Shown: positions 5,798 through 6,755 of the stretch, piece by piece
How the letters are laid out: each line of letters opens with the position of its first letter
How positions within the stretch are numbered: the stretch's first letter is position 1
NCBI GenBank assembly: GCA_028293405.1
Contig: JAQGOW010000176.1
Location: 1-6,755 of the forward strand
Reading direction: 5' to 3'
Source: Verrucomicrobiales bacterium
GTDB lineage: Bacteria > Verrucomicrobiota > Verrucomicrobiia > Limisphaerales > Palsa-1400
DNA length: 6,755 bases
Position numbers and translations under genes: made by a program
Notes under the pieces: model-generated
What the model saw: only the letters and a program-made list of their open reading frames with translations
What the model was told of the DNA's origin: nothing
Databases searched by the model: none

Positions 5798-6755
5798 TTA
5801 CGGATTATCGAACCGTACGGCGCCACTTTGGTCGGCCCCCATGAAAAACCCACGGGCGTTGTTTTGGTTTTGCAGCATGACACCATTGATGAGGCGTACA
5901 CGGCTGGTAGCTGGGTCTGTAAAGTGACCGTCGAATAGTCCGATGCTCGGAATTAATCGCAGACTCAGTTGGGGACTGGTTGAACTAAAGGTCAAAGTAT
6001 TCGGGTTGAAGATGGCCGTCGGAACAAGGTCCGATACAAGGTTCCCGCCGGTCAGCGTTATAACTGGACTCGTCAGATTCAAACCACTTGTGCGATTCTT
6101 TGGAGCAATCCATGTCGATCCGGTCAACGACACAGCGTTAGTAAATCCAGCGCGATAGTTGCCGACTGCGCTCGGGTTCCTTATCCAATTCAATGTGCCG
6201 GTCATCACGCCACTGCCGTTGATATGCACCCATCCGATGACTATCTCTCTGCCGAAAACGGATAGGTAGAACGGCCAGTTGCCATCTTTCGAAACGCCAA
6301 CCACAGGCGAAAGCGTCACACCGTCGGCGAGACGAATCACCGGGCTAAGTATTCCAACGCGATTGATGAAAGCAGTTCCATAACTGTCACCCGCTGGTCC
6401 AGCGCTTGCATCGTTCGTCCCCTGCCACGCAAACGTATAGTTACCCGTAAACGGTGCTGGGGTGCGACCGCCGAACGCAGCATGGTCAGCAATGAGATTA
6501 GCCGTCCAATTAGTCTTACAAGCAATCGTGCCTGTGATTTGTTGTGAAGCGCCGGTCGTATCTAGCTTGAGTGTCAGCGTCAGTGAAGGATTCTTTCCGC
6601 GGGTGATCACTGCTGTCGCATTGCCGTCAGCATCAAACTGGCCGCCGAACGGAATAGAAGCAGCCATGTTCATTCCTAAGTGTCCCGAAAATCCACCAAG
6701 TTGATTGACCGAAAACGTGATTGAACCGGCACTGTCCATCGTCACGCTGTTCGAG
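5798..6755 (-). CDS. C-terminal part of a verrucomicrobial-type secreted beta-rich protein (5' end beyond the window)
   Basis: The frame is open at the right edge and ends at TAA 5798-5800, giving 318 visible residues. A GTG at 6745 and an ATG at 6739 are in frame, but the codons before them are also open and the sequence starts mid-domain, so I treat this as the tail of a longer protein. It matches a C-terminal domain I recognise from large secreted proteins of Verrucomicrobiota. An opening half has alternating 'FSG...FGGQFDADGNA' strands and 'ITGTI...W.A.L.AD.A.F'. Then comes 'GPAGDSYGTA' and the hallmark 'SKDGNWPFY...GWV...GTLNWI' (visible residues about 155-191). A final segment has 'GLFDGHFTDP...GVMLQNQNNARGFFMG'. 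This domain usually follows repeat or propeller regions. Its biochemical role is not known to me, and no enzyme motif is seen. The gene lies 33 nt upstream of the giant gene on the same strand, suggesting one transcript. Confidence 0.88.
   Translation of the reverse strand, partial: SNSVTMDSAGSITFSVNQLGGFSGHLGMNMAASIPFGGQFDADGNATAVITRGKNPSLTLTLKLDTTGASQQITGTIACKTNWTANLIADHAAFGGRTPAPFTGNYTFAWQGTNDASAGPAGDSYGTAFINRVGILSPVIRLADGVTLSPVVGVSKDGNWPFYLSVFGREIVIGWVHINGSGVMTGTLNWIRNPSAVGNYRAGFTNAVSLTGSTWIAPKNRTSGLNLTSPVITLTGGNLVSDLVPTAIFNPNTLTFSSTSPQLSLRLIPSIGLFDGHFTDPATSRVRLINGVMLQNQNNARGFFMGADQSGAVRFDNP

Noticed and set aside
5394..5927. Plus-strand open frame of 177 codons spanning the junction of the two genes
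   Set aside because: It overlaps the ends of two well-supported minus-strand genes, and its peptide shows no family signature.
1..6755. tRNA, rRNA, insertion sequence or attachment site
   Set aside because: Coding sequence on the minus strand covers all but 33 nt, and I saw no transposase motif, terminal inverted repeats or RNA gene signature.

Overview
The window is almost entirely coding on the minus strand. It holds two consecutive genes for large, repetitive, extracellular beta-rich proteins. Both run off the window: the upstream gene enters from the right edge and the downstream gene leaves at the left edge. The combination points to Verrucomicrobiota, most likely a Pedosphaera/Limisphaerales-type soil or freshwater lineage. 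It consists of delta-60 (DUF5122) repeats, Calx-beta domains, an N-terminal 'PPNDNFANA...' pre-peptidase-like domain, Asn/Thr-rich 'RTNG' strands, and a C-terminal domain with the 'SKDGNWPFY...GWV...GTLNWI' signature. This assignment rests on family recognition, not on a marker gene.

Layout in reading direction (right to left). Positions 6755-5798 carry the last 318 residues of a protein ending in a C-terminal domain common in verrucomicrobial secreted proteins. A 33-nt spacer with a ribosome binding site follows. From ATG 5764 an uninterrupted reading frame runs to position 1 (1921 complete codons, no stop). Its domain order is: signal peptide (about 1-43); PPC-like beta-sandwich (about 48-200); a divergent Calx-beta-like region with large inserts and five cysteines (about 250-700); seven delta-60 repeats (724-1103), the first six each exactly 51 residues; four Calx-beta-type domains (about 1110-1644), the first with a long insert; and a second delta-60 array of at least five units (1658 to the window edge).

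The close spacing and shared orientation suggest the two genes are co-transcribed. Both products look like exported surface or matrix proteins, so roles in adhesion, cell-cell contact or extracellular structure are plausible. The sequence shows no enzyme active site. No RNA gene, mobile element, CRISPR array or plus-strand gene is supported. The many plus-strand open frames are antisense shadows of the repeats. I see no clearly new defence or mobile system. The most distinctive features are the strict 51-residue periodicity, the propeller/Calx-beta/propeller architecture, the in-frame junction of the two genes, and paired hairpins inside the signal-peptide coding sequence.
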